A DNA stretch of 5,499 nt from Pseudomonadota bacterium (GTDB lineage: Bacteria > Pseudomonadota > Alphaproteobacteria > Rhizobiales > Xanthobacteraceae). The notes under the pieces were generated by a model. That model was not told where the DNA came from. It made no database searches and saw only the letters and a program-made list of their open reading frames with translations. The position numbers and the translations under genes were made by a program. Positions 1 through 5,499 of the stretch are shown one piece after another. The stretch's first letter is position 1. The number at the start of each line of letters is the position of its first letter. Location: the NCBI GenBank assembly GCA_963205465.1, contig CAUJKG010000201.1, positions 1 through 5,499 of the forward strand, in the 5' to 3' direction.

Positions 1-804
1 AAGGCCGGTCAATTCGCAGAACAATGCCCAGAACTTGTCGTTGGCAACGCCAATATTTAGCCACCCGTCGGACGCCGCGAAGGTTTCGTACGGACTGATC
101 GTCGGGTGCGCATTGCCGCGCCGGCGCGGAACCACGCCGGTCGCGAAATACATTCCGGCATTGAATGTAAGCAATGACGCCATCGCATCGAGCATCGAAA
201 CGTCCACCCGGCCACCGCAACCACAGCGCTCTCTTTTTGCGAGAGCGGCCAATACAGCTTGCGTGCCGTAAAGACCGGTCACCAGATCAGCAATTGACGT
301 GCCAACTTTCATGGGCGAGCCGTCTTGCTCGCCGGTGATGTCCATTACGCCGGACTCGCCCTGCAGAATGAGATCGTAGCCCGGACGCATCGCGTCAGGA
401 CCGGTACGGCCGAAGCCCGAGATTGCGCAGAGAATGAGACGATCGTTCTTCGCCGAAAGCTTCTCGTAACCAAGACCGAGACGCTCGAGCGTTCCCGGCC
501 TGAAATTCTCGATGACGACATCAGCAACCGCCGCAAGCTTCAATATCAGATCGCGGCCGGCGTCCGACTTCAGGTCGATCGCACAACTTCTCTTATTGCG
601 GTTCACTGAAAGATAGTACGCACTCTCGCCACCCTGAAACGGCGGGCCATAAGAGCGGCTTTCATCGCCCCGGCCGGGCTCTTCGACTTTGAGAACGTCG
701 GCGCCCAGATCGCCGAGCAACATGGTGGCGAACGGCCCCGATACAACGCGACAAAGATCGAGGACTTTCACTCCCTCGAGCGCAGTTGCATCGGACCAGG
801 ACAT
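1..804 (-). CDS. Family III (CaiB/BaiF) CoA-transferase, C-terminus cut by window edge
   Basis: The frame is open from the ATG at 804 to the left edge: 268 residues of a protein family usually near 400. Family III transferases move CoA between carboxylic acids in the cytoplasm through an aspartyl-CoA thioester. Visible family marks are the N-terminal VLDL...GPFATMLLGDLGADVLKVE (about residues 14-41), NRNKRSCAIDL (68-78), VVIENFRPG (96-104) and KVGTSIADLVTGLYG (166-180). Asp173 (codon 286-288) aligns with the nucleophilic Asp of formyl-CoA transferase. RVDVSMLDAM and GNAHPTISPYETF follow; the latter resembles glutarate/dicarboxylate CoA-transferases, but that is a weak hint. The ATG has GAGG (816-819) 11 nt upstream. 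It lies 117 nt behind the FAD dehydrogenase with an AT-rich palindromic region between, so it may have its own promoter. Family certain, substrate unknown. Confidence 0.93.
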   Translation of the reverse strand, partial: MSWSDATALEGVKVLDLCRVVSGPFATMLLGDLGADVLKVEEPGRGDESRSYGPPFQGGESAYYLSVNRNKRSCAIDLKSDAGRDLILKLAAVADVVIENFRPGTLERLGLGYEKLSAKNDRLILCAISGFGRTGPDAMRPGYDLILQGESGVMDITGEQDGSPMKVGTSIADLVTGLYGTQAVLAALAKRERCGCGGRVDVSMLDAMASLLTFNAGMYFATGVVPRRRGNAHPTISPYETFAASDGWLNIGVANDKFWALFCELTGL

Positions 805-815
805 CTGCAGGACAA

Positions 816-819
816 CCTC
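816..819 (-). promoter_or_regulatory. Probable ribosome binding site of the CoA-transferase
   Basis: On the minus strand GAGG stands 11 nt before the ATG at 804. The spacing is slightly long. No in-frame ATG lies between it and the coding start, and the family-typical N-terminus begins about ten residues into the chosen reading frame, which supports this start. Confidence 0.5.
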
Positions 820-857
820 GTAACAGCGACGGTCGAGAGTGTGTCCGTGAGGGTGGT

Positions 858-880
858 ATTATCAAAATAGATAATTATTC
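858..880 (-). promoter_or_regulatory. AT-rich inverted repeat, possible operator/promoter of the CoA-transferase
   Basis: The plus strand shows ATTATC (858-863), a 6-nt spacer, then GATAAT (870-875): a perfect 6-bp inverted repeat. It overlaps a second perfect palindrome, ATAATTAT (871-878). The patch is strikingly AT-rich against its GC-rich surroundings and lies about 55-75 nt upstream of the CoA-transferase start, where a promoter or repressor site would be expected. Read on the minus strand, GATAAT at the gene-proximal arm resembles a -10 box (5 of 6 to TATAAT), but I see no convincing -35 at the right distance. TTGCCA (895-900) is a possible -35 for a different -10. Function is inferred from composition and position only. 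Confidence 0.35.
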
Positions 881-921
881 TACCGTCATTGATATGGCAA
901 ATAATTGGCGGCCGCGACCTA

Positions 922-2307
922 CTATATTTTGGAGCCGGCGTTAACTTTCCCCGGATTTAGTATCCCGCCCGGATCGAGCGCGTTCTTTATCTGCTTCATC
1001 AGCACCAGCTCGCTCTCGGAGCGATAGCGCTCCAATTCATCCACCCGGTAACTGCCGATGCCGTGCTCGGCGGAAATGCTTCCCTCGTGGAGGGCAACGA
1101 TGTCGTGAACCAGGCGGTTCACGACCTTCGCATCGGTTACCGGCGGCACCACAACATTGAAATGGATATTCCCATCGCCAAGATGACCGAAGGCGTTGAT
1201 CTTTGCGCCGGGAATCGAAGCACGCAATTTCTCTTCCGCTTCGCGCAGGAATTCCGGAACGGACGGGATCGGCACGGAAACGTCGTGCTTCACGCTCTTT
1301 CCTTCTTTCAGTTCCGCTTCGGTAATGCGCTCACGAAGCGCCCAGATCTGTGCCGCCTGCGTCTCGGATTCCGCAACCGTACCGTCGGTTGCGATCCCGC
1401 TCTCCAATACTTTCGCGAGCGCTTCGTCGACCCCCTCGCGCAAACCGGGAACACTTGCCGACGCCTCCAGCAGGACCATCCATCCACCGCCTGCGACCGG
1501 ACATTTCAATCCGAAATGCTTTTCGACAATCGAGATCGAGTACGGCGAGATCAGTTCAAACGCAGTGATGACGTCGCCTATTCCGTCCTGCATCTGCTTC
1601 AGAAGATCAAGCGCGGCGCGCGGATCGGCGACCGACAGAAGACTCGTCACGACAAACTTCGGCTGCGGCATCAAACGCAGCACCACGGCCGTCACAATGC
1701 CCAGTGTGCCCTCGCTGCCGATATAGAGCTGCTTCCAGTCATACCCTGCATTGTCCTTTCGCAGATGGCGCAGGCCGTTCAGGATCGTCCCGTCGGCGCG
1801 CACCACTTCGAGACCCAGCACCAGTTGCCGCGTCATCCCGTAGCGCAGCACATTCGACCCGCCCGCGTTCGTGGAGACAATGCCGCCGATCTGCGCCGAA
1901 CCTTCAGCCGCAAAGGCAACGGGAAGAATTCGGCCCGCAGCGCGGGCTGCATCCTGCACGGCTTGCACGATACATCCGGCTTCCACTTCCACCGTCATAC
2001 CAACGGGATCGAGCTTCCGAATTGCATTCATCCGCGAAAGCGTGAGGACGATTTGCGTTCCACTCGGGTCCGGGATCGCTCCAGCCGCAAGGCCGGTATT
2101 GCCGCCTTGCGGGATAACGGAAACATGCGCCGCGGATGCGAGCCGCACGACGCCCGCGACTTCTTCTGCCGTGCGCGGACGAACAACGCACGCCGCAGAA
2201 CCTTCTACGGTGTGTTTCCAGTCTTTCGTGTAGGCTGATGTATCTGCGGGGTCCGTGAGCACGCCGCTCTCCCCGAGCAGCGCGCGAAGTTCGCCGATAA
2301 GCTTCAT
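922..2307 (-). CDS. FAD-linked D-2-hydroxyacid dehydrogenase (GlcD/Dld/D2HGDH type)
   Basis: A complete 461-residue flavoprotein with an N-terminal FAD_binding_4 (PCMH-type) domain and a C-terminal FAD-oxidase_C domain; the usual length is 450-480. FAD-binding marks are QGGNTGLAAGAIP (67-79), EGSAQIGGIVSTNAGG (135-150) and GSEGTLGI (197-204). KHDVSVP (340-346), HLGDGNIHFNV (375-385), SAEHGIG (412-418) and LDPGGILNPGK (444-454) are the signature of D-lactate and D-2-hydroxyglutarate dehydrogenases. His375, His382 and Glu414 match the metal ligands that hold the substrate. Such enzymes oxidise a D-2-hydroxyacid to the 2-oxoacid and pass electrons to a quinone, cytochrome or ETF. The reading frame also has GTG at 2310, but GAGG at 2313-2316 is only 2 nt from it and 5 nt from the ATG at 2307, so ATG is preferred. 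It follows the aldehyde dehydrogenase by 28 nt, as in an operon. Exact substrate unresolved. Confidence 0.94.
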   Translation of the reverse strand: MKLIGELRALLGESGVLTDPADTSAYTKDWKHTVEGSAACVVRPRTAEEVAGVVRLASAAHVSVIPQGGNTGLAAGAIPDPSGTQIVLTLSRMNAIRKLDPVGMTVEVEAGCIVQAVQDAARAAGRILPVAFAAEGSAQIGGIVSTNAGGSNVLRYGMTRQLVLGLEVVRADGTILNGLRHLRKDNAGYDWKQLYIGSEGTLGIVTAVVLRLMPQPKFVVTSLLSVADPRAALDLLKQMQDGIGDVITAFELISPYSISIVEKHFGLKCPVAGGGWMVLLEASASVPGLREGVDEALAKVLESGIATDGTVAESETQAAQIWALRERITEAELKEGKSVKHDVSVPIPSVPEFLREAEEKLRASIPGAKINAFGHLGDGNIHFNVVVPPVTDAKVVNRLVHDIVALHEGSISAEHGIGSYRVDELERYRSESELVLMKQIKNALDPGGILNPGKVNAGSKI

Positions 2308-2310
2308 CAC

Positions 2311-2316
2311 TTCCTC
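2311..2316 (-). promoter_or_regulatory. Shine-Dalgarno that decides the start of the FAD dehydrogenase
   Basis: GAGGAA on the minus strand sits directly before the tandem possible starts GTG (2308-2310) and ATG (2305-2307). Its GAGG core leaves only 2 nt to the GTG, too close for normal initiation, but 5 nt to the ATG. The ATG is therefore the likelier start. Confidence 0.65.
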
Positions 2317-2335
2317 ACGGACGGCAGAGCGATCG

Positions 2336-3853
2336 CTACTTCATTACGAAGGGATAGCTCCGGTCGGGCTCGGTGCAGAGCCACACCGACTTTGTCTGCA
2401 AATATTCCTTGATCGCTTCGATGCCGCCTTCCCGGCCAAGACCGCTTCTCTTGTAGCCGCCGAAGGGGGACGTATAGCTGAGCGCGCGATAGGTGTTCAC
2501 CCATACGGTGCCGGACTCCAGACGCTCGGAAGCGCGAAACGCCTTGCCCATGTCTTTCGTCCACACGCCGGCACCCAGTCCGTAAGCCGTGTCATTGGCG
2601 ATCGTGTAGGCTTCCTCCTCCGTATCGAAGGGAATGACCGCAAGTACTGGACCGAACACCTCTTCCTGCGCAATGCGCATGCGCGTGTTGACGCCGGTGA
2701 AAATCGTGGGGGCGACAAACTGGTTGCCGGTCGCACCGGGAACGGAAGACGCGCCGCCGCCAAGCACGCAACGTGCGCCCTCCTTCTTCGCGATATCGAT
2801 GTAACTGAGGACTTTTTCGTATTGCGGCTTCGTTGCCACGGGCCCGACATCGGTGGATGGCTGGAGCGGATCCCCCATCTTTGCTTTGCCTGCGACGTCG
2901 AGCAGCCGCTCCATGAATTTGTCGTGGATTGAACGCTGCAGAATCAAGCGCGAGCCGGCAATGCAGGTTTGTCCTGTAGCGGCAAAGATGCCCGCGATCA
3001 CACCGAGCGCCGCGGCTTCGAAATCCGCATCTTCAAAAACGATGTTCGGCGATTTCCCACCAAGTTCGAGCGTGACATGTTTGATCTGGCGTGCGGCCGC
3101 TTCATAGATCTTCTGGCCCGAGATATCCGAGCCTGTGAACGCGATCTTCTTCACGTCCGGGTGTTCGACGAGTGCGGCGCCGGTTTCCGCTCCGAACCCG
3201 GTTACGGTGTTGACGACGCCATCCGGGAATCCCGCTTCCTTGAACAGCTTCATGAATTCGAGCGTCGATACCGACGTGAATTCCGACGGCTTGATCACGG
3301 CAACATTGCCGGCGGCCAGCGCCGGCGCCAGCTTCCAGGTCAAAAGAAGCAGCGGTGAATTCCAGGGCGTGATCATGCCGATCACGCCAAGCGGCTCGTA
3401 GCGCGTATAATTGAAGATGTTCTTCTTGTCGGTCGGGATGACGCTGCCTTCGACCTTATCCGCGAGGCCGCCGTAATAGCGGTACCACTCGGCGATATAT
3501 TTCGTTTGCGACGCCATCTCGCGCAGCAGCTTGCCGTTATCGCGAACTTCCGTGACCGCAAGCCGCTCCGCGTGCTTGAGGATGACGTCGGCAAGGTTGG
3601 TGAGTATTTTTCCGCGTGCGGAAGGCGTCAGCGCGGACCATTCCTTGAACGCCGTTTTTGCGGCCGCTACGGCGCGATCGATGTCGGCCTTCGTGCCGCG
3701 CGCGACATTCGCCCAGACTTCCCCCGTATAAGGATCGGTGCTCTCGAAATACGCTCCAGACGCCGGGCCAACCAGCGCACCGCCGATGAAGTGATCGTAG
3801 GTCTGGGGAACAGCAGCCGTCTTGCGAACGGTCTCTGCGAGAGAACCGGACAT
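2336..3853 (-). CDS. NAD(P)-dependent aldehyde dehydrogenase
   Basis: A complete 505-residue member of the classical ALDH superfamily (family norm 480-510), oxidising an aldehyde to a carboxylate in the cytoplasm. All key residues are present: oxyanion Asn165 in TPWNSP, cofactor Lys188 in IKPSE, FTGSDISG (239-246) of the NAD fold, general base Glu263 in LELGGKSPN, nucleophile Cys297 in ATGQTCIAGSR (codon 2963-2965), Glu398/Phe400 in EEVFGPV, and PFGGYKRSGLGREGG near 463-477. LELGGKSPN and GQTCIAGSR place it in the broad class 1/2-like group rather than with GabD-type succinate semialdehyde dehydrogenases. The ATG at 3853 has a strong GAGGAG (3860-3865) 6 nt upstream. It lies downstream of the tautomerase across a gap holding a nested inverted repeat and 28 nt before the FAD dehydrogenase. 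Substrate unknown; active enzyme very likely. Confidence 0.96.
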   Translation of the reverse strand: MSGSLAETVRKTAAVPQTYDHFIGGALVGPASGAYFESTDPYTGEVWANVARGTKADIDRAVAAAKTAFKEWSALTPSARGKILTNLADVILKHAERLAVTEVRDNGKLLREMASQTKYIAEWYRYYGGLADKVEGSVIPTDKKNIFNYTRYEPLGVIGMITPWNSPLLLLTWKLAPALAAGNVAVIKPSEFTSVSTLEFMKLFKEAGFPDGVVNTVTGFGAETGAALVEHPDVKKIAFTGSDISGQKIYEAAARQIKHVTLELGGKSPNIVFEDADFEAAALGVIAGIFAATGQTCIAGSRLILQRSIHDKFMERLLDVAGKAKMGDPLQPSTDVGPVATKPQYEKVLSYIDIAKKEGARCVLGGGASSVPGATGNQFVAPTIFTGVNTRMRIAQEEVFGPVLAVIPFDTEEEAYTIANDTAYGLGAGVWTKDMGKAFRASERLESGTVWVNTYRALSYTSPFGGYKRSGLGREGGIEAIKEYLQTKSVWLCTEPDRSYPFVMK

Positions 3854-3859
3854 CCCGAA

Positions 3860-3865
3860 CTCCTC
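3860..3865 (-). promoter_or_regulatory. Strong ribosome binding site of the aldehyde dehydrogenase
   Basis: GAGGAG on the minus strand is 6 nt before the ATG at 3853, a near-ideal distance. It is the best Shine-Dalgarno in the window and lies outside the upstream inverted repeat (3891-3985), so it would stay free if that structure folds in the mRNA. Confidence 0.7.
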
Positions 3866-3890
3866 AGGAAAGCGATAGCTTCAACAATTT

Positions 3891-3985
3891 CGTGCGCCAG
3901 CTTAGAGCATGATCCCGAAAAGTGCGAAGCGGTTTTCGGGTAAGATCATGCTCAATCAAACAGTGAGTGACGAGGCTGGCGCACG
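3891..3985. repeat. Outer inverted repeat, 11-bp perfect arms enclosing the dispersed palindrome
   Basis: CGTGCGCCAGC (3891-3901) and GCTGGCGCACG (3975-3985) are exact reverse complements 73 nt apart. They bracket the palindrome at 3905-3953, so the RNA of either strand could form a long nested stem. In the transcript it would begin 12 nt after the tautomerase stop (3998) and end about 37 nt before the aldehyde dehydrogenase start. No U-tract follows on the minus strand, so it does not look like a standard intrinsic terminator. An mRNA-stabilising or processing element, or a larger mobile repeat unit, are the likely alternatives. Confidence 0.75.
3905..3953. repeat. REP-like intergenic palindrome typical of Rhizobiales
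   Basis: The outer arms GAGCATGATC (3905-3914) and GATCATGCTC (3944-3953) pair perfectly over 10 bp. Inside them CCGAAAA (3915-3921) pairs with TTTTCGG (3933-3939) over 7 bp, with a GTAA bulge on one side (3940-3943) and an 11-nt loop (3922-3932). The symmetry is directly visible. From memory, near-identical GAGCATGATC-CGAAAA...TTTTCGG-GATCATGCTC units are scattered between genes in Bradyrhizobium and relatives; no search was made. It occupies the only sizeable gap between the tautomerase and the aldehyde dehydrogenase. Confidence 0.82.
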
Positions 3986-3997
3986 GTGTCGCCAAGA

Positions 3998-4390
3998 TCA
4001 AATCTCGACTTTATAGGTGAGCTTGATCTCGTCGCCGCACTCGCCCATCAAGCCCCAGGCATGCTTGGGCTGCTCGGAGATGATGACGTCGAGATCGCGC
4101 GGCTCGATGCCGGTCGCTTTCGGGACGCGCTGATAGATTTCGCGCACCAGTGTCTTCAACACGTCCTTCGAGCGGCCCTGGAAGGTTTCGATCTCGATGA
4201 TGGTATAGCGAGCCGACCGTTCATGCGGCGGATAGATGAAGTCCGCCGCGTCCATCGGGAAGAAGCGCTGCAGCCGGCGCTCGCGCGGAAACGAGAAGGC
4301 AACCGAAATCGACTCGTTTACGGCTTCGGACATGGCATCGCGCACCGGCACGAGGTGCTCGCGGATTCCGTAGATTTTTGCTTGAGGCAT
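3998..4390 (-). CDS. Tautomerase-superfamily protein (Tautomerase_2-like)
   Basis: A complete 130-residue protein. It begins Met-Pro, so Met removal would expose the N-terminal proline that acts as catalytic base or acid in 4-oxalocrotonate tautomerase, MSAD and cis-CaaD relatives. The length, IEIETFQGRSKDVLKTLVREIYQRV (split here: IEIETFQGRSK at 65-75, then a helix to 89), GIEPRDLDVIISE (94-106) and the ending GDEIKLTYKVEI fit the 125-135-residue single-chain tautomerases of the MSAD/Tautomerase_2 type. Arg73 in QGRS is a candidate substrate-carboxylate binder. Such enzymes catalyse keto-enol tautomerisation and sometimes hydration or decarboxylation of 2-oxoacids and 3-substituted acrylates. 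It starts 32 nt after the aminotransferase stop, with GGAA 6 nt before the ATG, so the two are probably co-transcribed. Family call good; the reaction is unknown. Confidence 0.85.
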   Translation of the reverse strand: MPQAKIYGIREHLVPVRDAMSEAVNESISVAFSFPRERRLQRFFPMDAADFIYPPHERSARYTIIEIETFQGRSKDVLKTLVREIYQRVPKATGIEPRDLDVIISEQPKHAWGLMGECGDEIKLTYKVEI

Positions 4391-4422
4391 TTTCTGTTCC
4401 GTTTTGGCTTATGGTTGTCTGA

Positions 4423-5499
4423 TTACTTCGCGCGAAACGCCTTGCAGGCCCGGTCGGCCGCCGCGAAGGTTTCGGCAAGGTCGGCGTCGGTATGCCGAAT
4501 GGAAATGAAGCGGCGATTGCCCGGAAGAACGAACAGACCCTGCCGGATCATCTCGCCTTCGAATTCCGCCATCTTCTTCGTGTCGGTCGCGATGATGTCG
4601 CGCCAGTTCTGCGGGACCTTGTCGGAAAACAGCATGTGCCACATGGGGCCTTCGCCGAAGACAAGGATGCCCATCTGGTTTGCGTCGAACACTTTCTGGA
4701 GACCCGCGCGAAGCTTGTCCGCCATCGCAAACACGCGATCATAGACGCCCTTCTCTTCCAGAATGTCGAGCGTCGCGAGCGCGGCAACACAGCCGAGCAT
4801 GTGACCCTGCAGCGTGCCGTTCTGGTAGACGTAATCCGGCTTGCCCTTATTGCTCGGGTTTGCCTGATCCATGATGTCGGCGCGCCCGGCAACCGCCCCC
4901 ATCGGCAGACCGCCGCCGAGGATTTTCCCGTAGGTCGCCAGATCGGGCGTGATGTTGAAATATTCCTGCGCGCCGCCGAGGCCATAGCGGAAACCGGTCA
5001 CGACCTCGTCGAGGATCATCACGATGCCATGCTGCTTGGTGAGATCCCGCACGGCCTGCAGAAAACCCGGCTTCGGCGAAATGATGCGCTGGATCGGCTC
5101 AATGATGACCGCGGCAATATCCTTGCCGTGTTCGGCAAGGATCGATGCCAGCGTTTCGGGATCGTTATAGGGCGCGACCAGCATCAGGTCGCGGACAGCG
5201 TCGGGAATGCCGGCGGTATCCGGAATCGGGTTCGGGAAATTGTTCGGCGACTTCGGCGCAGTCGAGAGCTGCGCGTAGTCGTGGACGCCATGATAGGCGC
5301 CTTCGAACTTCAGGATCTTCGGCCGGCCGGTGAATGCACGCGAGAGCCGGATCGCATGAAAGGTCGAGTCCGACCCTGCCGTGGTAAAGCGGATTTTCTC
5401 GGCGCAGCGAATATGCGGCGTCACGCGGTTGGCGACTTCGATCGCCTGCTCGTTCAGGTAAGCAAAGAAATGCGTGCCGCGCTTCACCTGTTCGGTGAT
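4423..5499 (-). CDS. Class III PLP-dependent aminotransferase, HemL-like, N-terminus beyond window
   Basis: The frame is open through the right edge (visible start Ile-Thr-Glu-Gln at 5499). There are 358 visible residues and roughly 80-100 are probably missing; the GTG at 5487 is internal. It is a fold-type I, class III PLP enzyme. LDEVVTGFR (about 163-171) carries the Asp that contacts the pyridine nitrogen. YGKILGGGLPMGA (190-202) carries the Schiff-base Lys192 (codon 4924-4926). YHG (69-71) would stack on PLP, and NGTLQG (227-232) supplies the partner-subunit Thr. The GGGLP-MGA stretch and overall style match the glutamate-1-semialdehyde aminomutase branch. However, the usual NSGTEA phosphate-binding motif reads TTAGSDST (39-46), so I do not call it HemL. 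With degradative neighbours it more likely transaminates a catabolic amine or amino acid. Directly upstream of the tautomerase (32 nt). Confidence 0.92.
   Translation of the reverse strand: MTEQVKRGTHFFAYLNEQAIEVANRVTPHIRCAEKIRFTTAGSDSTFHAIRLSRAFTGRPKILKFEGAYHGVHDYAQLSTAPKSPNNFPNPIPDTAGIPDAVRDLMLVAPYNDPETLASILAEHGKDIAAVIIEPIQRIISPKPGFLQAVRDLTKQHGIVMILDEVVTGFRYGLGGAQEYFNITPDLATYGKILGGGLPMGAVAGRADIMDQANPSNKGKPDYVYQNGTLQGHMLGCVAALATLDILEEKGVYDRVFAMADKLRAGLQKVFDANQMGILVFGEGPMWHMLFSDKVPQNWRDIIATDTKKMAEFEGEMIRQGLFVLPGNRRFISIRHTDADLAETFAAADRACKAFRAK

Noticed and set aside
908..915. The 8-bp palindrome GCGGCCGC after the FAD dehydrogenase
   Set aside because: Short GC palindromes are common at this base composition. 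No longer stem or T-run surrounds it, so it is not a terminator or operator I can support.
1063..2238. A 391-codon open frame on the plus strand
   Set aside because: It lies wholly antisense to the FAD dehydrogenase, whose motifs are unmistakable. The translation is rich in Arg and His with no recognisable domain, as expected from an antisense frame of a GC-rich gene.
2255..2932. A 225-codon plus-strand frame overlapping the ALDH and FAD dehydrogenase genes
   Set aside because: Antisense to two well-supported genes, without family motifs or a good ribosome binding site.
2336..3853. Naming the aldehyde dehydrogenase GabD, BetB or PuuC
   Set aside because: It keeps the general ALDH residues, but the sequence by eye does not single out one substrate-specific group.
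3891..3985. Intrinsic transcription terminator after the tautomerase
   Set aside because: The stem is strong, but no T-run follows it in the direction of transcription (the next bases are AAATTGTTGA) and its core looks like a dispersed repeat. A terminator call is not supported.
3986..4744. A 252-codon plus-strand frame over the tautomerase and aminotransferase
   Set aside because: Antisense to both genes, with low-complexity composition. The minus-strand reading explains the region.
5485..5487. GTG as the true start of the aminotransferase
   Set aside because: The frame stays open to the window edge and the protein would lack the N-terminal segment that class III aminotransferases have before this point. 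It is an internal Val codon.

Overview
The window carries five protein genes, all on the minus strand and therefore read from right to left. In transcription order they are: a class III (HemL-like) PLP-dependent aminotransferase whose N-terminus lies beyond the right edge; a small tautomerase-superfamily protein with the catalytic-type Pro2; an NAD(P)-dependent aldehyde dehydrogenase; an FAD-linked D-2-hydroxyacid dehydrogenase of the GlcD/Dld/D2HGDH type; and a family III (CaiB/BaiF) CoA-transferase whose C-terminus is cut by the left edge. No RNA gene, CRISPR array or insertion sequence is visible. The plus strand holds only antisense shadows of these genes.

The organism is probably an alphaproteobacterium of the Rhizobiales (Hyphomicrobiales), perhaps near Bradyrhizobiaceae. 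This rests on moderately high GC, the style of the proteins, and an intergenic palindrome (3905-3953, GAGCATGATC...GATCATGCTC) that I recall as a dispersed repeat in many genomes of that order. The taxonomic call is inference from memory, not a search.

Layout: the aminotransferase and tautomerase are 32 nt apart and look co-transcribed. A 144-nt gap follows, filled by a nested inverted-repeat structure (outer 11-bp arms 3891-3901 / 3975-3985 around the dispersed palindrome). The aldehyde dehydrogenase then starts behind a strong Shine-Dalgarno and is followed after 28 nt by the FAD dehydrogenase. A 117-nt gap with an AT-rich stretch containing a perfect 6-bp inverted repeat precedes the CoA-transferase, which may have its own promoter and operator.

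Together the genes look like a catabolic cassette: amine or amino-acid deamination, a tautomerisation step, oxidation of an aldehyde to an acid, oxidation of a 2-hydroxyacid, and CoA activation of a carboxylate. The substrate cannot be read from the sequence. No regulator or transporter lies in the window to help. The combination of a HemL-like aminotransferase with a tautomerase is the least familiar part and the best candidate for an undescribed pathway.
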